NCBI GenBank assembly: GCA_020536535.1
Contig: JAHLWZ010000518.1
Span: forward strand, 112,256 to 176,255
Direction of reading: 5' to 3'
From: Pelomyxa schiedti
Taxonomy: Eukaryota; Evosea; Pelobiontida; Pelomyxidae
DNA length: 64,000 nucleotides
The translations under genes were made by a program, and so were the position numbers. Positions within the stretch are counted from its first letter, which is position 1. Every line of letters begins with the position of its first letter. Shown piece after piece: positions 1 through 12,190 of this stretch. The notes under the pieces were generated by a model. The model saw only the letters and a list, made by a program, of their open reading frames with translations, had not been told where the DNA came from and did no database searches.

Positions 1-260
1 CAATCTTGCACCCTTGCGTGTTGTCATTTTATTGCAATAAATCACGATAAAACGCCTCTCAATTTACTGGAATTGATCGGTCCGAAGACTGCAGGTCTCT
101 GCAGAGGATCTGATTTTTATCAATCAGGAGAGAAAGGGTGACCAGCAGCGAACTGGGAGACAATTACAACTGACACATGGCTCCAACAAGTTTGGCGTTT
201 ACTAAGTTGTGCATTGCCGCAAGTTGGGCGTTTTAACGGGGAAAGAAAATAAGCCTGAAC

Positions 261-2110
261 ATGGCTACCAGGGAAGAAAGGAGCAGAACGAGGGGACGAT
301 TTTTCTCTTCTGTGAACTTCCTGAACTGGTTCCCGTGTGTCTTTCTTCGCCTGCGAATTTGTTCAAGCATCCCTTATTCCCAATTCAAGAGGGAGCTATG
401 ACACACGCGAGTACCAATATCACAGCATGTGGAATTATATGTCCTCTCCGATGGCAGTTGCTTCCATAGCCCTCATTCTGTGTGTCATTGGTTTATGTGG
501 GTACCACTCGGTAAAGTGGATCGCCAGGCATGACATTGAGATAAATCAGGTGAAGGATATCCACGTATCTGCCCTTCCCCTAACCTTGAATCAGTATGAT
601 TTTGAGACAAAGGGAACGTATCCCGAATTCCCTACGTTCGCAGTTTCTATTGAGAATGACTTAGTTCCTGAATATTTGATTGTACGTTTCTCCTTGGTCA
701 CAATTTTCAATCAAAATCGTTCTGACAGGTAGTGAAGTCCAGCTTGTTATTTTTCTCTAAATCTATAAAAGAAACGTAACACCCTGTGGGTTGGGGCACC
801 CCTGTTACCCATTAGAAAACCTGAACGCCACTGCATTTATTTGTCCTCCAGAAGATTGCTATCATGTTGAAGGAAGTTTGGCTTCATCTGTTTTCTCGTT
901 GAAAGCACACAGCTATACATTCCTCTCATATTCGTTAGGTTCACGCGAATAGAAATTAGTAAAAACCCTGATGTTGACACGACAAACCTGTCGAAAGCGA
1001 TTATGGGAATCCGAGCACAGCTGTATGTGGGCACATCGTTTTGTGACTACCCCAATAGAGTGAAGAGGAACTGCGTTAAAGTTGTGAACGGTGATATAAG
1101 GTGGACTGGATTCTTCGGTTCTCATCACGTATGAAAAGTCTGGAAAATGTTTGACTGAAAATAAGATCCTGATGTAGTCCTAATCAACGACTACAATCTG
1201 CGGTATATCAACGTCATTGATACTCGCCGAATTGCACTCCGCGGACAGCATGTTAAATCAATCTGGGTAATACAATGTACGATGAAATGATTGCATTGTA
1301 CGACTCAAAATACAAATAGGTACAGAGGAGCACATCGAGGTGGCAGCAGAATCCCCTGCCCATAACAACAGTGTAGCAAGCTTGAATCTTCTTCTAGATA
1401 CTACCACAACTGAAGTGTACCGCAACCATGAAAATGGTCTGGATTTCCTTGAGGAAATAGGTTCAGTTTTTGGGCTTGCTGGATTTGTGGGTTGTCTTCA
1501 ATTCACAATGATATCTAGTTCTGATGCTCAAACAGCGTTGGTAATTACCATGGTGAATAAAGTTGCGTGGTGCTTCTGCCATGGCAAAATGGTACAAAAA
1601 GTGTGCCCTTGCACTAAGAAGGCAACGGAGGAGAATAAAAGGCTATTAGAGTATGAAAACCTCTTTTCAGATCCCAAGGGGAAAAGGTTCTGTTGTACCG
1701 GATGTAAGCTCTCAAGTTTCGTGACAAATTTATCTTACAACTTGCAGCAATTTCACTCCGAACAATGAACAAGTAGGAAAATGCCTCTACTCCTTCTGAC
1801 CTTTATTAGCTTAGCAGATGTTTGCAAGATTCATTGGAAGTGCTTCGAGATAGTGACACCTCAAAATTGTACCTTCGCTGTGCGTTGTTTGTGCCCTGGG
1901 GAGCCACGTGTCACACCACACCTTCCTGAAGAGGCCCTCAGCAATGCACCCCACAAGAGATGCGAATTGAAGGCAGTGTATCTGACACAACAACAAGCAG
2001 ACGACCTCCTTTTCCAGTCGGTCAACTACTCATACAACGAGAGCGACATACAAATCAACGGTGACATAGAGATGCAAAATTGTGTGAGTTCCAACCAAGC
2101 AAAAGAATAA
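261..2110 (+). CDS. Uncharacterised two-TM membrane protein, multi-exon
   Basis: I do not recognise this family. The ATG at 261 opens a basic N-terminus. A splice near 327-357 keeps the frame into a clear hydrophobic segment (about 445-500, core VASIALILCVIGLCGY). Coding-like exons follow at 530-675, about 855-1128 and about 1180-1270. The segment from 1340 contains EEIGSVFGLAGFVGCL, which may be a second membrane helix, followed by a Cys-rich tail. Later exons end at the TAA at 2110. The layout (TM, Cys-containing extracellular stretch, TM) recalls small two-TM channels or receptors, but no family motif supports that. Several joins (700-850, 1690-1990) are uncertain, and this could be two genes. 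No neighbour suggests a function. Confidence 0.4.
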
Positions 2111-2270
2111 CTGCCATGTCTTATTATTAACAACCGGTCTGTGTCCGATTCGTTTCTCATTCTCGAGGGTGCATTTCGTTTGATCTCGAAATGTCTGAGT
2201 GGATCCATCAAACCTGAGAACTGTGTTGATTTACATTGGCTTGAGCTTTCATTAAAAAAATAAACGAGGT

Positions 2271-4319
2271 ATGAGAGGCATTGCACTTGTGTTCGTGGTG
2301 AGCTGGTGTTTGGTGGTGAGATCTGGTTTATGTTCTCCTGTTCCTCCTTCCTTCCCCTCGTCTTTCACTGTTTCTTACTCCCTGTTGTGAGTACAAACCA
2401 TCCCCACCCCAGCTCTTTTGTTGCTTTTTTTTTTTCTTTATTTACTGTTTACTAGGTCTCCTGAGTCACATTCTGGTTGTTTGTTTTCACTTTTAGTGTG
2501 TTGTTTGTGATAATATTTCCACCTCAAGATTGGTGGGAGCAAGAGGATGTTGTCTACGATGCCGTTTCGCAGCGGGTTTCCATTAGAATTTATAAGGGAT
2601 CCGGTGGTTTCTCTGTAGTTATCGACTTCCCATCTGTGAGTATTTTTCTTTTTATCTCTGTCTGAAGAAATATACTCAAAAGAAAGTCGCCTATAACATT
2701 GGGAGTATGTTCGAGGACTATGTTTGCTGGGGTCTCCCTTATAATGCCGCTTTTCCAGAGCCTCCAGATTTTCAGAGCTATCAATATGTGAAGACAGAAT
2801 ACCTGAATGGCATTCCCTACTTGTCTCTCTGACCATTATTGAATCTCAAAGATATACTCTGTGATGTGTTCCAGCTTCATACCGATGTTGGAAACAACAC
2901 ACTTTGGGCTGCGTCTGCCTTCCCCAACTCTCTTGTGAGGGTGGATGAAGTTCAAGTGATGACATTCTCGGACACTCCAGTACATGTTATTCATGACATC
3001 CACAACTATGGTGTGGGAGATGCTTTTGGTTTTGGCGCTTTCAGCGTTCCTGAGGACTGCACATTCTTCTATGACCCCGCATTGTATGGAGGGTAGTGCC
3101 TTAAATACCCTAATTTCGGATTGCAGGGAAGGAACCGTGATGTCATATCTTACACATTTCTTGTCTGTACCCAGTAAACCAGATCTAGAACTTCCTGAAA
3201 ATATTCTCTCCATGCTATTGAATGACAAAACCCTTCCCTGGACTGCTGGACCCAACACGTAACACTATTTCCAATGAGAAGACTTTCTCCAAGTGTGCCT
3301 AACAGCTTGAAACAAAAGGTTTTCTGGGCGGATAATCGAGCAAGTCACTGCTTCTCTCAATTCCTTCACAGTACCTGAGACCACTCATAACGTTGTACAA
3401 ACGCAAGCCAACGAAATTCCCCTTTCATTTGATGCCCGAGATCAATGGTCTTACTGTCCCTGGACAGTCCGAGACCAAGTATTTCCCACTCCTGTTTGTT
3501 GGGGTAATTACTAACAAGACAAGGGCTCGTGTGATTCTTGTTGGGCACACGGGCTGGTAGAAGTATCTGAAGCCCGAAAATGCATTGAAACAAACGGAGA
3601 ATTTTCAAAGCGGTTATCGGTGCAGTTTCCTGTCAGTTGTGACTTCGGTATGCTACCACATATTAAATGCTCTTTCACATAATTTAGACGATTGGGGGTG
3701 TTCCGGTGGCTCACTAGACAGAGGCTGGCTGTTTATGGTATCCAAAGGCACAGTACTTGACGAGTGCCTTCCTTATGAGTACTTCTCTCCATTATTTTTG
3801 GGTTACTAAGGAAACGAAAAGAAATCAGACAATGAATGGCGCTTCTGGAATATGTCCAAGCACCTGCCAAGACGGCTCACCGTTCTCTTATTTCAAGTCC
3901 TCATCTGCATATACTATAGCACCAGGGGAAACCTCAATCCAAGACGAAATCCTTGCATACGGACCCATTGCCACCATTTACAATGTTTACCTGGACCAGG
4001 TATAACGAGTATCATAACTGCAGCACTAACAAGCAAAAGGTTTTTTATAAATCTGGTGTTTATGTACACAAATATGGCCCCCTCCTCGGTTCTCATTGCG
4101 TGATGATTGTGGGCTGGGGAATTGACCAGGAATCCTCTCTCCCCTATTGGACTGTTGTAAACAGGTTAAATCTTTTCCTCTAAAGTTGGTGTTCGCCAAA
4201 TTAACACTTTACTCAGTTGGGGGACTGATTTTGGAGAACAAGGCCTTTTCCGTATACTCAGAGGATCCAATGAATGTGGGATAGAATCTGTTCTCTTTGC
4301 AAACCACATGCTTTCATAA
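2271..4319 (+). CDS. Secreted ependymin-like domain fused to cathepsin B-like cysteine protease
   Basis: The ATG at 2271 begins a signal peptide (MRGIALVFVVSWCLVV). Exons at about 2520-3095 encode an ependymin-related fold: PPQDWWEQEDVVYDA, then RVSIRIY, a Cys-containing strand and LWAASAFPN. A 33-nt intron (GTAGTG...TTGCAG) after 3095 keeps the frame into a cathepsin B-type propeptide (LPWTAGPNT at about 3240-3260) and a peptidase C1 domain. Visible protease marks are the oxyanion Gln in RDQ, the catalytic Cys in GSCDSCW, CSGGS, the catalytic His in GSHCVMIVGWG, the catalytic Asn in NSWGTDFG, and the terminal CGIESVLFANH. The second residue of the usual CGSCW is Asp here. The protease half has no signal peptide of its own, which supports one fused, secreted or lysosomal product. 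The junctions near 2400-2520, 2830 and 3790 are unclear. Confidence 0.75.
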
Positions 4320-4397
4320 ATTTTTGCTAAATCAAAAAAAGGTATTGGTGGTACAACAGTTTGCCGTTTGGTTTTATTGTCACTATTTTATTAGTTT

Positions 4398-5552
4398 TTA
4401 TCTGGAACTTTGTAGGGGTCTGGTGGTGCCATCCCCTGCAGGTCTTGTTGGTTGTGATTGGCTTTGTGACTGTTGTTGTGCTTGGGTCTGTGGTTGTCCC
4501 TGTGACTGTGATGCAGCTTGTGATTGTGATTGCGGCTGGGTCTGTATCTGTGCGGGGGAGGGAGGAGTTGTACTTGGAGGCTGAGCGGTTGTAGCCGATG
4601 GTGTCGGAGGGGTGATTTGGGCTTGTTGCGAGCTTGGTTGTTGTTGCGGAATTGCTTGCTGTTGTTGAGGAGTTGTGGATGTTGGAGTTGTTGTAGTAAG
4701 CGATGCAGAGGAGCCAGAAGAACAACCGGTTGGTGTGGAATGCCTTATCTTGAAGCCAAAAATCTTAGGGACATACTTGGGTGCTGGTTTGGGTGGGACC
4801 AGCTCAGGATACTGCAATAGTAGCATATGGGGAAAGCTGGTGCCGAAGTAAGCTCCATCTATGCTGGTGTGCTTCTGGACTTTAGGGATATACACATCCT
4901 CACACCTGGGGCAATACAAGCGAACTGGCTGCTGTCGGGGGATGTCACTCAAGCCTACTGGAAGTACTGGTTGTCCGTTGCACAGATAGCGAGGACATTT
5001 GCCGAAAATGGCCTGCCTGTATTTTTCCAGCATGAGAGCCATACCACGAGATGTCTGAATGAATCTTGCATGAATAAGCCCGTAAAGAAGCTCGGCATTT
5101 CTTTGCAGCATCTCTTGTTCTTGTACAGTCTTTCTGGGGTGTCTAATCACACCAGTTCTGCCATCATCCTCCCCTCCTTCATCTTCCTCTTCTTCATACG
5201 CTTCGTCATAGTCGTCATTGTCCAGGATGATATCTAGCGCAGCAGCGTACCCTGGAACGATTGAGGACAGCCCATACAAGTTGAATTGGTCATTAATGAA
5301 CTCCTCGTCAACCTCACAGAAAAGCTCGTTGCCTCTTTTTTTTTTTTAGTTAGCACTGGAATCGCAGGTTTAGTTGTTGCGAGGATGAATGTAGCATTGC
5401 CTTTGTAGGAACATTATGCCTTAAGGATGGGAGTTTTGATTTTATTTTTACCTGGTGGAAGTGTACCATTGGATCCACGAGGTGTTCGACTCGTCCGTCG
5501 ACGAAGACTCAGAAACATTAGTTTCCGCCGCACCGTTGATAGTGCCCGACAT
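4398..5552 (-). CDS. CSNK2B: Casein kinase II regulatory subunit beta (copy 1)
   Basis: This is the regulatory beta subunit, which dimerises through a zinc finger and docks catalytic CK2 alpha. Exon 1 (5452-5552) encodes an acidic/Ser N-terminus ending in SWIQWYTSTR. A 117-nt intron (5335-5451) keeps phase into GNELFCEVDEEFINDQFNL. Then come an acidic linker, LLYGLIHARFIQTSRG, and the zinc ligands CPRYLCNGQPVLPVGLSDIP and LYCPRCEDVYIPK, followed by DGAYFGTSFPHM and PKIFGFKIR. All four zinc Cys are present. The C-terminus is extended by roughly 90 residues rich in Gln, Ser, Thr and Pro that animal CK2 beta lacks. A second copy lies at 27402-28630. Identification is secure. Confidence 0.93.
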
Positions 5553-5830
5553 CACTACTAACACCGTGACTGTGGATTCACAAATGGTACCGGGTCAGGT
5601 CGACCGTGCTGTCTCGCTGGCCCCTGTTTTTTTAGAATGAATGATTTTTTTGGGTACATTTTTCCTTGTCTCGGATTGGCAGGGAAGTGATGCCAAAGTA
5701 CTCGTTACTCGTTCTTCTGAGTCTGGGCGAACGAGACCTCGAAGGGCATTTTTGGAGTCTCATCAAGGCACGACACGGAGGATTGAGCAGGGAAACCACA
5801 AACAACAAGTTCGAAGAAGTACATGGATTT

Positions 5831-7713
5831 TCACACACCAAGTTGGGCCATGAGCTTCTCCAAATTGTCCAAGTACTCCATGTGGCCGTGCACGTAGGCC
5901 GTAGCATCAAAGTCCTCAACACCCTCGGTTGTGGCACCTGTCAGGCCCGCCACTTTGTTGTTGTTGTCGTCCCTCCTGTCACCACTGTGGTTCTCGTTCT
6001 CGTCGCTGTGATTGTGCTTGGCCTTGATGACTTTGGCTGTAAACAGGCTCAGGGATAGATCGTGGCGGGACATCGCGTTGACGACGCGGCCGGCGACGCA
6101 GGCTCTGGCACGAGCCCACAGCCGCGAGGAGGACGGTACTGGGGATCCCATAAGTATGACGTCGGCGACTACTGAGCGGACCCAGGCGGGGCCCACGCGG
6201 TCGGCTAGAATCGCGAGTGCTCTGAGGATCATGTAGGTACCCGCTGAGGCTCCGATGAGAGTGACTGGCGAGTACCTATTAACTGGTGTGAGTGTATTGT
6301 GGGAGGATTTTCGTTTGTTTCTTTTGATGAGAAGGGTTTTTTCTCTTAGTTAATATATTAATATTTATAGACCAAGGAAGCAATATACTACCTTGAAAGG
6401 TGGAATTGGATAACTTCAGCAAGAATGGGTGCCGCTCTCTTGGCTCGGGACATTACTGACTTCCATGGATCGTCTAGGTTTATCTCTTATTTGTTATGAG
6501 ATTATGTGGCACCAAGGCGGAATATCGATGGCTTACTTGTTAAGATAGAAGTAGCCACTTTCAGTGCACTTACTGCGTATTTACACACCAGCGAGTGGGA
6601 TGTGATTAAGGAAGTCATTTTGCTTCTTACAGCTTGATTATTTTCTAAAGTGTGCAGTATCAACCCCAGCTCACGAAGTCTATGGGGCTCCCAATCCAAC
6701 AAATATGCCAAAGAACAAATTTCTTGTTCTGGAATTTGTCTTGACTGACGGCAAGTACATCTCACTGAACTTGTTGGCTGCCAAGTATCCAAGTTATCCT
6801 GGTTTGGCAAAATATATCCAGGAATGCTTAAGCGCAGCCCTGCAATGCTAAAGTTAGGATGGAATAACAAACACCCTGTGCTGCACCTGCACAGTTTTGC
6901 GGCGGGAATGCTGTTTGGGGAGGAATGACTTTGAACTGAAACGTTTTGATGGAGGATGTCTTTCGCAGTTCCTTTATACCTCCATAAAGTGCACCAAGAG
7001 AGCCCACTGTGAAAAGTACCACAGGCGTGGCCACCATAATAATGGCAGTTCCAGCAGCCAGCACAACTGCTAAATAGTCAGTAGGCCAATCCAACAGCAC
7101 AAATTAACTCATCAACTCACCAGCCGAGCCCACGCCAAATCCAAGTGACCCAGCGGTAGTAGCAATTCCCAAAGGTATCACTGCCCCTCCCCACAATCCA
7201 ACAACTCCCATAACTCCGCCACAAGCTCCGTAGCAAGCAGACGCCGCTGTGACTTTTACTCCCCTCCGGTCAGATTCTGTTGAAGCTCCGCGTTCGAGTT
7301 GTACAGTCTCCAGTTGTTCCACCTCACACTTAATTCCACACAGGTACTCAGCGTGACTGATCCAGCATAAGGGAAGTTCCATTTTCCCCAACACATTCCG
7401 CAGAACTGCTTGAATTCGGGAGTCATACATTCCTGGATCATCCCATAAGTCAGAGGAGCAATGCGGGGCCTACTCCATACAACAAAATCAACATACGCAC
7501 GGCACAACGAAGCCCTGCTTACAACTGCGAAAATGGCAGCTCGTGCGCCAAAATTACCGCCGGGGAACAGCGTGTTCAAATCTGAAGTGCAGGACTCGGC
7601 CAATTGCCCCAAGTCACACGATGACATTGCGCGGAATAGCAAGGCAACTTCGCTGCACGTGCCGGGGGGCAGGCCTTGCTCTGTCGGCATCATATTTATG
7701 GCTATCTAAAAAA
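5831..7713 (-). CDS. TMCO4/DUF726-family membrane alpha/beta-hydrolase-like protein
   Basis: The C-terminal half matches the DUF726 (TMCO4) pattern. It has YSPVTLIGASAG with a GxSxG nucleophile elbow (about 6235-6280), VVADVILMGSPVP, then VAGRVVNAMSRHD, and a closing GHMEYLDNLEKLMAQLGV. Upstream exons (about 6820-7240) encode two Gly/Ala-rich hydrophobic stretches typical of the central membrane region. Those at 6500-6830 give LSIPGYILPNQDNLDTWQP and LLDWEPHRLRELG, which fit the segment before the elbow. The exon at 7256-7713 is preceded by a clear acceptor (CTTTTTTTAG), so at least one 5' exon is missing from my model. The last exon is much more GC-rich than the rest. Likely membrane-associated; the substrate is unknown for the family. 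Confidence 0.8.
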
Positions 7714-7726
7714 AGACACCCAGATG

Positions 7727-8168
7727 AAAGTTCCTAAAGACGTGGGTGGATCAAGTTACATGGCCTTTGTTTCGAAGGGTTTCGCGAAGTACCACCACCA
7801 CAGTTTGCCCAGTCGATGTCAGAGAACTATTGCCAGACTCTTATTCTGCTCGGCACCTGGATCTGCTTTCTTTCCCCGAACCGTTTCAAGGCATTTCGGC
7901 GTCGGGTCCAACTGAACGTCTGGCTCACAACACAGGATATCCGAGGACAAGTTCGTGGGCTTCTGCATGCATGCGAAGACGCTGTCGAGGAGCCGATACC
8001 TCCATAGCACCTGCCACCGACACATCTACGCCTACAGATTGCGACGATCCCACAAGGAAGGACGACGATGGTGACAGCAGTGATGACGGCACCAACAGGC
8101 CCATTAGTGCTGGTGGAGCTTACCGCATTCCCGTCATGGAAATCCATCACACCTCGCCACACAAATAG
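7727..8168 (+). other. Unassigned coding-like stretch, strand uncertain
   Basis: Two plus-strand frames stay open here. One gives an amphipathic run (7816-8005) containing YCQTLILLGTWICFL. The other gives a longer basic-to-acidic run ending at 8168. No start codon or splice solution joins either cleanly to a neighbour. The missing 5' exon of the minus-strand TMCO4-like gene should also lie in this area, so at most one reading is real. I assign no product. Confidence 0.25.
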
Positions 8169-8195
8169 AAAAAGAAAATGTTGGAAATCCAACTC

Positions 8196-8223
8196 CTCTG
8201 GGGGCCACAAATGGCCCCCAGAG
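8196..8223. repeat. Perfect 12-bp inverted repeat with 4-nt loop
   Basis: CTCTGGGGGCCA and its exact reverse complement are separated by CAAA. A smaller palindrome, TTGGAAATCCAA, lies just upstream at 8181-8192. Both sit in the non-coding gap before the disordered-protein gene. They could fold in a transcript from either strand. Confidence 0.85.
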
Positions 8224-8404
8224 CAGAAATGACTCACGTTGTTCTTGCACTAGATTTGCGATTCTCCAGAACACCTATCGGAGTCCAAGTTGGTCTGGGT
8301 GGTAGTTGTGCAAAAGTCTGTGGGTCGGCTCCTGGAGGCGCCCAGGAGTCAACCCTGGTGATACAATTGTGGGAAGAAAACAATCGAGCTTCGTTTTACT
8401 GGAA

Positions 8405-10139
8405 ATGTCGTGGCCAAATGGTGGGCTGACAGACGACGAGGTAGAGACTTGGCCAGACTTCGAAGAAAACGGACTTTATGAAGGAGAGGACGAGACCGAG
8501 GGCTACGTTGATTATGGGGCGGTTGGCGCCCTCGACGAGGACGAAGAGGGACCCCGGACGAGTCCTCCTGCCCCTCTGTCCCTGCAACAGAATCCACAAC
8601 AGCAACCACCTGCCCCGCCCAACCCACAATTTTCGAATGTCGACGACGGAACCTTGCCCCCCCGTCCCACAATTCACAAACCACAGCAGCACCTCCCCAG
8701 CTACCAAGTCGACGACGAGGACCACCAGCAGGAGGAGCACGCCTCCACCTACGACGACGAGTACGAGGAGGAAGAAGAACCCGAGGCGCCGAGGCCGACG
8801 CCGTTTTCGGTTCCCGGGGGCTCGGCCTCTTCGTCGGCGTCGTCGTCTGCAACCAACTTGGCCGCGCCTAGGCCTGTGCCGCCGCCCATACACCCCGCCA
8901 AGTTGGTCGCGGCGGCCGCGTCGCTTCAGCGGGGAACCGGCGCGTCGGTTGAAGCGGCGGCTTTTGCCTCGCCTTCGCCTAACCAACTGCAACCACTCCA
9001 GCCACAACATGAACACCTGTCCGTGCAACAACTGGATCAGCAGGAATCAACCTATTTACCTTCTTCACCTATGCAGTCACAACAGCAGCAATTACAACCT
9101 TTACAGCAGCACCAGGCACTGCTGCAGACTGCACCAAGGGCACAGTCACCGCCTCGCCCTGTGGCTCAGCCGAGACCCCCTGTGAACATGAGGCCAACAA
9201 AACCAACTTCCGGGAAGGCTCCCAGCACAGGATTAACCAAGCCAGCAGTGGCTGTGGTCCCACCGAAGCCCAATGTACCAGCAACAAAGTATAGTGGGAC
9301 TGGAAAAGCTCCCTATCAAACCTCCGGAGGACAACTTGTGGATGAAGCTGAAATAATAGAAATAGAGCCATGTACTGTTGCACCGAAGTTTTTTATAGGC
9401 ATGTTCACGCTTCCTTTTCCCCACTCTTTTGCACAATTTCACTAACTGGTATGAAGCACAGAGAGCTCCACGGAATCCACCCGTAAACCCTAAAAATCAA
9501 CCCAGTGAGCAAGAAAGCAGCACCAAAACCCTCACAGAAAGGACACACTCATCCAAAAGAGGCCTACTCCCTTCCGTTATCTCCACCACCAAGTACAACC
9601 CCATTACCCAACCTTCACCCATTCTCAAGGTAAAATCTCCCCCACTAGTCAAAGGCACAGCCCATGAACCAAATACTTACTCACAACCCTCCACCACTTC
9701 CCACCCTCCAAAATTCACCAATAAACCCACAAGAGGACCCTCTCCCCAGCTTCCTCAATCCCATCATTCACTTACAAATCACCAGCATCTTCACCAGCAG
9801 CAGCAGCCGCCGCAACAACAAATAATCCCATCATCCCCACATGACACCCTTGTAAAAAATGTATTAGAGAGACTGTCCAGCCAACAACAAGCACTGCTGC
9901 CCTACTACACGCAAAGCTTCGTGCCCAAGCCCAGCCCCCCTGACCTGGCCGCACTCACGGCAAAGTCAATGTATTTTGGCCCATTGCCACCAAGTCCAAT
10001 GCCGCGTTCTGAGCTGCTTTTTGTGGCTAGAGCCTATGCTGAAATTGAGAGGGCGGCAAGGGAGGCTTGCTCAGCACCTTTGCCTGGCAAATTGAGTGCG
10101 GATTTTAATACAAGGAAAATGGATGGTGGGAACAGTTGA
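8405..10139 (+). CDS. Large disordered Pro/Gln/acidic-rich protein
   Basis: I recognise no family. The ATG at 8405 (MSWPNGGLTDDEVE) opens an acidic N-terminus. Long Gln/Pro/Ser tracts and a short ordered-looking piece (GGQLVDEAEIIEIE at about 9330-9365) follow. An intron near 9390-9440 joins the second exon (WYEAQRAPRNP onward). This is again Pro/Gln/Ser-rich until a C-terminal helix-like segment (FVARAYAEIERAAREACS) before the stop at 10139. Composition suggests a scaffold or RNA/transcription-associated protein, but that is inference from composition alone. The middle of exon 1 (about 8750-9000) is strongly GC-rich compared with its flanks. Confidence 0.6.
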
Positions 10140-10182
10140 ATTCGTTTTTGTTCTTGTTTTTTGCCATTAGAATTGGTCCGTA

Positions 10183-11950
10183 CTAGGAATGTTCAGTACT
10201 AGCGGCAGTGGTTGTTTCTGTTGTTGTTGTTGTTGCTGTTGCTGAACTTGTTGTGGCGGTTGTGCAATTAACAGGTGTGGTGTGGTTCATTGTATAAAGT
10301 TGCCTTCCAAGGGTTTCTAGGCGCCCGCGGTATTCTAGGGCCTCGTAGTTGCACAGTGGAACACCTTCAATTCCGTACAATGCGCCGAACATGGCTCCAG
10401 CTATGCAACCGGTGCTGTCATTATCTCCGCCATGGAGGATGCCACTGTGCAGCATTAAACTACATTTATAACTGTTGGGTATTGGAATTACCTCCAACAT
10501 AACTTTTCCCAAGAGTTTCCAGACCACAGGAGGGAATCGTAGGCAATCATTGGTGCATCGTGACCACTGTGGGAAAAAGAAACAGGTAAGATGCGTAAGC
10601 AAATGTAATGTGTAGAACCTGGAGCCACCCCAACCAGAGTATGAGACAGACTTGTAAAAATCGTCTCTCTCTTCTACACCCCAAGCTTCAGGGAAAACAG
10701 GACCGTCAGTGTCACTTTGTCTTAGGTGTCTAAAGGAAAGTTAGCTAGTCGAAAACCGAGAATTGACGAACCTTAGCTCCAAATACTCCCTCCACTTAGT
10801 TTCAAAGTACCCAAAGCTCTCGAGATTTTCTTCAACCTCACGATCTGCGGATCTAAAAAGAGGGTTTAGTACCTAAACCTTAATCAGGAAAGCTGCTCAC
10901 TTTATATAGTCTCTGCACAAAGGGAGGACTTGGTCGATAAGCATCCAACCCCAATTTCTAACGGGAACATTTTGAATGGCGTAGCTAGTGAACAGGGCTG
11001 CAGCTACAGACCCCAGGTAGCCTAGTCCACATCAAAAGGTTAGTCATCTCTCAATTCTTGGTTTTTTTTATGTTCATTACTCCCATAGTATTTGATACAA
11101 ATACCTGTGCCATTGTGGTGGGTCATACGGCCAGACTCAATTGCCACTGCTATTAAGTTGGGAAGTTGCTCAGGTCTAGGGTACCGTAGGCCAATTGGTG
11201 CAGCCCTCATAGCAGCACCACAACCTCTTTACAGTTTGTACAGTGATAAATCAATTGGCTTCATACCACCAGACCCTGTACTGAATGGAATTCTGTCCCA
11301 CTCGGTGCCATCATGCCTTATCCTGGAAACTAGGGATGTGAAAAAACAAAAAAGGTAAGAGTCACAGTAATACCTCCATGTGAACATGTACCACCTTGTA
11401 ATATTTATTAAGTGGGGCAAGAAAAGCAAAAAAAAAAAAAAAAGAAGGGAGCTCTCACCAGGGGCTCTTCCACCCATATCAGACCAACATCGTTTGTAAG
11501 CCTTAGCAATACGTTGCAAAGTATGTGGGGCAGGTACAGAATCACCATCTGTCCCCTCAACAAGTCCTTCTGCAGTTGCAAGTGCCATGACAGTGTCATC
11601 TAGAAAGGGGGAAAAAAAAAAGTGAGCATATTCATGAATAACGAAGAAAGGAAACGAGAAACACCTGAAACTGGAAACGTGGTTACATCCAAAGCAAAGC
11701 TGCAGGGACCCTTTCCACCTGTCCATTTCAACACCTCTTTGTGTATTCTCTGTCCCAGAATACATTAAGAAAAGAACCCACTTGGTGGTTCTGGAAGAAA
11801 CTGAATGCACACTTTGCCACTAAAGTTGAACTCCCAACGGTATCCCATCCCATCACCAACTCCACTAAGAACCTGGAGATGAAAATAATAACTCAATACC
11901 CAATAGCAAAAATAAAGGGGTCGCACCATCGACGCTATGTATCTGTCCAT
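10183..11950 (-). CDS. ADPRH: ADP-ribosylarginine hydrolase (ARH1-type)
   Basis: This hydrolase removes ADP-ribose from arginine using a two-magnesium centre. The start at 11950 gives MDRYIASM, spliced to [15 protein letters not shown]. Then come [16 protein letters not shown] with the metal-binding DDT, and MGGRAPG. Further downstream are [31 protein letters not shown] and [19 protein letters not shown]. The terminal metal motif [21 protein letters not shown] is followed by [16 protein letters not shown]. All metal ligands expected of the family are visible. At least eight small introns split the gene. A Thr/Ala-rich tail of about 30 residues follows the domain. It is divergent from the acyltransferase fusion gene, with about 240 bp between start codons. 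Confidence 0.92.
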
Positions 11951-12190
11951 CTTTTTCCTTTGGTTTGTGACTGAGTTGGCTTGAGAGATTTCTTCTTCTG
12001 AGGCGATTTCCAAGCAACAACACCTCTCCTCAAGGAGTTTGGGGAAGGAATCACACCCAGACTTGTTGTTTGGGGTGAATCACCTCATCGAACCGCTAGC
12101 TTTTTTTGGATTCGCAGGAACTTGGTGGGGGCGAAATAACAGAGATCGGTTGAGAGCACTACGGCCGGTTTAATTAACCAAAAAGCAAAG

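Noticed and set aside
4327-4725. Thr/Ser-rich minus-strand frame near the CK2 beta end
   Set aside because: It is a second frame over the Gln/Pro tail of CK2 beta, whose own frame is continuous with the zinc-finger core.
8396-9031. Long minus-strand Arg-rich frame opposite the disordered protein
   Set aside because: Antisense shadow of the Pro/Ser/Asp-rich gene; no splice or start evidence, and the sense frame has better composition.
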